A stretch of DNA of 8,130 nucleotides from an uncultured Ruminococcus sp. GTDB lineage: Bacteria > Bacillota > Clostridia > Oscillospirales > Acutalibacteraceae. The stretch is from assembly GCA_905234305.1 (NCBI GenBank), contig CAJOHT010000034.1, positions 1 through 8,130 of the forward strand. The letters are read 5' to 3'. The translations under genes were made by a program, and so were the position numbers. The notes under the pieces are model-generated. The model did no database searches. It worked only from the letters and a program-made list of their open reading frames with translations, and was not told the origin of the DNA. Below, in pieces: positions 6,373 through 8,130 of this stretch. Position 1 is the stretch's first letter. The number at the start of each line of letters is the position of its first letter.

Positions 6373-6876
6373 ATGAATAGTTTAGAATTGGAATTTTTTG
6401 AAGAGTATAAGAAGGTGGATGCAATATGTAAGGATATGTATTCTACTGAACAAGGCGTTGGTTCTTACTTGGAAAACATGGATGAAACTCCGTGTAGTAT
6501 ACGCTATAAGATAAAGGAGTGGAGTGATGATTATCGTAAACTTAAACATATGCGTTGGTTGCGTAATAAGATTGCTCACGAAAACTCTTTTGTTGGTTGT
6601 ACTAGTGGGGATTTAGATTGGATTAAAAACTTTCATGCCAGACTGATAAATCGACAGGATCCGCTTGCGGTTGCGTACAAACTTAAGAAAAAGACTAATG
6701 AAATGAATACATCGATTACTAGCAATAGTAATTGTAGAATAACTACTCATACTAATAATCATAGTATAGAATTCAAAACTATAATATTTTGGGTAGTTTT
6801 TGCAATAATTATTGCATTAATAATTATTGCGATAACTGGTGTAGCTATATCTCATTTTATACCGTTTTATTTGTAA
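6373..6876 (+). CDS. Small C-terminally membrane-anchored protein with a HEPN-like RNxxxH motif, function unknown
   Basis: I do not recognise a named family. The 167-residue product starts at ATG 6373, with GGGAG (6363-6367) 5 bases upstream; the in-frame TTG at 6361 would precede that site. Residues 1-100 look like an all-helical domain containing WLRNKIAHE. Its R64-N65-x3-H69 matches the R(N/D/H)x3-5H signature of HEPN domains, many of which are ribonucleases of defence and toxin systems. Residues about 109-132 form a Ser/Thr/Asn-rich linker. Residues about 136-160 are one strongly hydrophobic helix close to the C-terminus, so the protein is probably tail-anchored with the helical domain in the cytoplasm. 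The gene is markedly A+T-rich compared with its neighbours and is enclosed by two strong terminators, which suggests acquisition as a separate cassette. No antitoxin-like partner is visible. The HEPN assignment rests on the motif alone. Confidence 0.8.
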   Translation: MNSLELEFFEEYKKVDAICKDMYSTEQGVGSYLENMDETPCSIRYKIKEWSDDYRKLKHMRWLRNKIAHENSFVGCTSGDLDWIKNFHARLINRQDPLAVAYKLKKKTNEMNTSITSNSNCRITTHTNNHSIEFKTIIFWVVFAIIIALIIIAITGVAISHFIPFYL

Positions 6877-6927
6877 TTAATCACAATACAAAAACCTGAT
6901 CTTTTGTGATAAATATACACATAAAGC

Positions 6928-6966
6928 AGACACAATGCCGTTTTACAGTGCATTGTGTCTTTTTTT
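6928..6966 (+). terminator. Rho-independent terminator of the HEPN-like gene
   Basis: A perfect 11-bp stem (AGACACAATGC 6928-6938 with GCATTGTGTCT 6950-6960) and an 11-base loop run into seven T residues. A weaker 7-bp hairpin (ATCACAA 6880-6886, TTGTGAT 6904-6910) precedes it just after the stop codon. Together they insulate mraZ from upstream transcription. Confidence 0.92.
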
Positions 6967-7023
6967 GTCTATTTTAACAAAAAATACGGTGCTATGTTTG
7001 GTAAAAATGCTGTAACTTTTTTC

Positions 7024-7052
7024 TTGCAATTTCGTATCACATAGGGTATAAT
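7024..7052 (+). promoter_or_regulatory. Sigma-A-type promoter of mraZ-rsmH (dcw cluster)
   Basis: TTGCAA (7024-7029) and a perfect TATAAT (7047-7052) are separated by the ideal 17 bases. Transcription should begin around 7059, leaving a leader of roughly 80 bases that carries the GTGGC repeats. It lies directly downstream of a strong terminator, as expected for the first promoter of the division and cell-wall cluster. Confidence 0.85.
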
Positions 7053-7061
7053 GTTTACACG

Positions 7062-7110
7062 GTGGCAATTAGTGTCACAAAGTGGCTATTGTTAATTCAC
7101 TTGTGGCAAA
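7062..7110 (+). promoter_or_regulatory. MraZ operator: GTGGC-type direct repeats
   Basis: GTGGCAATTA (7062), GTGTCACAAA (7072) and GTGGCTATTG (7082) are three direct repeats spaced exactly 10 bases apart. A further GTGGCAAA lies at 7103 (21 bases on) and another at 7134 (31 bases on). MraZ is known to repress its own promoter by binding G-rich direct repeats of about 10-bp period. The position from the transcription start into the leader fits autorepression. Binding itself is inferred. Confidence 0.75.
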
Positions 7111-7141
7111 TTGTTGTAATCAATTAAAAGGAGGTGGCAAA

Positions 7142-7558
7142 ATGTTCTCAGGAACCACTACTCATAATATTGACTCTAAAGGCAGAATCGTTTTGCCGTC
7201 TCGTTTCAGGGAAGAACTCGGAGAAACTTTTATTATAGCGAGAGGCTTCTTCGATTGTGTTCAGGTACTTTCTGTCCCCGAATTTGAAGGTTTAAGAAAA
7301 AAGATTAAGGAATTGCCCGCAATGCAGGCATTGAAGCTGCAATATAAGATTGTAGCGACCGCTGTTGAAGTTTCTCCGAATTCGCAGGGAAGGATTTCTA
7401 TTCCCGCGAATTTGAGGAAAGCGGCGGCTCTTGAAAAATCCGCCACCGTAGTAGGTATGGATAACCGCGTTGAAATCTGGAACGAGGATAAGTTCAACGA
7501 AATGATTTCAACTAACGACGAAACTATCGAGGCTGCGTTAAGCCAGCTGATTCTGTAA
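7142..7558 (+). CDS. mraZ: MraZ, transcriptional regulator of the dcw cluster
   Basis: MraZ is a ring-forming DNA-binding protein that controls its own operon at the head of the division and cell-wall cluster. At 138 residues it is of normal length. It carries the two SpoVT/AbrB-like swapped-hairpin motifs of the family: DSKGRIVLPSRFRE (11-24) and NSQGRISIPANLR (80-92), the second with Asn instead of the more usual Asp. I chose ATG 7142 (MFSGTTTHNIDSKGR), which matches the family start and has AAAGGAGGTG (7127-7136) just upstream. The in-frame GTG at 7082 is an operator repeat and would add 20 unlike residues. rsmH follows after 11 bases, the standard order. Its own promoter and operator repeats lie directly upstream, so autorepression is likely. 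Confidence 0.96.
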   Translation: MFSGTTTHNIDSKGRIVLPSRFREELGETFIIARGFFDCVQVLSVPEFEGLRKKIKELPAMQALKLQYKIVATAVEVSPNSQGRISIPANLRKAAALEKSATVVGMDNRVEIWNEDKFNEMISTNDETIEAALSQLIL

Positions 7559-7569
7559 AGGTGACAGCT

Positions 7570-8130
7570 ATGGAATTTTCTCATACTCCCGTGCTGCTTA
7601 ACGAGGTTATCGAAGGTCTTGAAATAAAGCCGAACGGAATCTACGTTGACGGTACAGCGGGAGGCGGGGGACATTCCGCCGAGATTCTTAAAAGGCTAAG
7701 ACTCGGAAAGCTGATTTCAATCGATCAGGATCCCGACGCGATAGCCGCCGTTACCGAGCGGTTTAAGGATAACGAAAACTCAATAATTATAAAAGGAAAC
7801 TTTTCCGAGATGAAAAGCCTTTTAAATCAGAGGGGTATCTGTCAGGTCGACGGAGTTCTGCTGGATATAGGCGTTTCGTCCCATCAGCTTGATACTGCCG
7901 AGCGCGGTTTTTCCTTTCACGAGGATGCTCCGCTCGATATGAGGATGTCGCAGTCGGGCAAAACCGCCGCCGAGCTTGTAAACACGCTCCCTCAAAAGGA
8001 GCTTTCGAGGATTATTTTTACCTACGGCGAGGAAAAATACGCTGAGTCTATATCTAAAGGTATTGTAAAATACCGTGAGGATAAGCCTATTAAAACTACC
8101 TTTGAGCTTGCGGAGATTATACGCAACAGC
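7570..8130 (+). CDS. rsmH: RsmH (MraW), 16S rRNA (cytosine1402-N4)-methyltransferase, C-terminus outside the window
   Basis: RsmH methylates N4 of C1402 in the decoding centre of 16S rRNA using S-adenosylmethionine. The first 187 residues are present, of about 310 expected; the frame is open exactly to the window end. It starts MEFSHTPVLLNEVIEGL, typical of the family. YVDGTAGGGGHS (25-36) is the SAM-binding glycine loop, DQDPDAI (52-58) the acidic ribose-binding strand end, and GVLLDIGVSSHQLD (95-108) with RGFSFHEDAPLDMRM (112-126) the conserved catalytic region. AAAGGTGA (7557-7564), overlapping the mraZ stop, lies 5 bases before the ATG, so translation is probably coupled to mraZ. In related genomes ftsL and a penicillin-binding protein usually follow. 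Confidence 0.96.
   Translation, partial: MEFSHTPVLLNEVIEGLEIKPNGIYVDGTAGGGGHSAEILKRLRLGKLISIDQDPDAIAAVTERFKDNENSIIIKGNFSEMKSLLNQRGICQVDGVLLDIGVSSHQLDTAERGFSFHEDAPLDMRMSQSGKTAAELVNTLPQKELSRIIFTYGEEKYAESISKGIVKYREDKPIKTTFELAEIIRNS

Noticed and set aside
6961..6984. Inverted repeat TTTTTTGT / ACAAAAAA after the third terminator
   Set aside because: All but one of its pairs are A-T and the left arm is the T-tract of the terminator. It is probably a chance match in AT-rich DNA.
1..8130. CRISPR array, tRNA or rRNA gene, riboswitch, transposase or phage attachment site
   Set aside because: I looked on both strands and saw no spaced repeats, cloverleaf or T-loop signature, known aptamer core or recombinase gene.

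Overview
The window reads as two pieces of DNA that do not obviously belong together. Positions 1 to about 1040 are GC-rich (60-75 % in the lines I counted) and carry two minus-strand genes of unknown function, one cut by the window edge. From about 1050 to the end the base composition is moderate (near 50 % inside uvrC, lower elsewhere), and the genes are housekeeping genes of a low-to-mid GC Gram-positive bacterium. Strong AGGAGG-type ribosome binding sites, an HPr with both His15 and Ser46, the coaD-linked coiled-coil gene and the mraZ-rsmH pair point to an anaerobic Clostridia member, plausibly a gut Oscillospiraceae/Ruminococcus relative. That placement is an inference from gene content.

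Layout of the right part, all on the plus strand: a 5'-truncated rimM (1059-1442) overlapping trmD (1432-2172); a gap with an AT-rich hairpin and a clear promoter; ptsH (HPr) with its own terminator; uvrC; a 7-bp tandem repeat; rsmD, coaD and a small coiled-coil gene, ended by a strong terminator; an AT-rich orphan gene encoding a small C-terminally membrane-anchored protein with a HEPN-like RNxxxH motif, ended by a second strong terminator; then a promoter with MraZ-type operator repeats, mraZ, and rsmH running off the window.

The genes group by function. RimM (16S/ribosome maturation), TrmD (tRNA m1G37), RsmD (16S m2G966) and RsmH (16S m4C1402) are translation-apparatus genes. HPr serves the PTS and carbon regulation, UvrC nucleotide excision repair, and CoaD coenzyme A synthesis. 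MraZ starts the division and cell-wall (dcw) cluster.

The main points to check are the junction at about 1040-1058, which removes the start of rimM and looks like an assembly chimera or a recombination breakpoint; the membrane-anchored HEPN-like orphan gene; the phased GTGGC boxes over the mraZ leader, with one box merged into the ribosome binding site; and a TrmD whose catalytic Asp169 position reads Glu.
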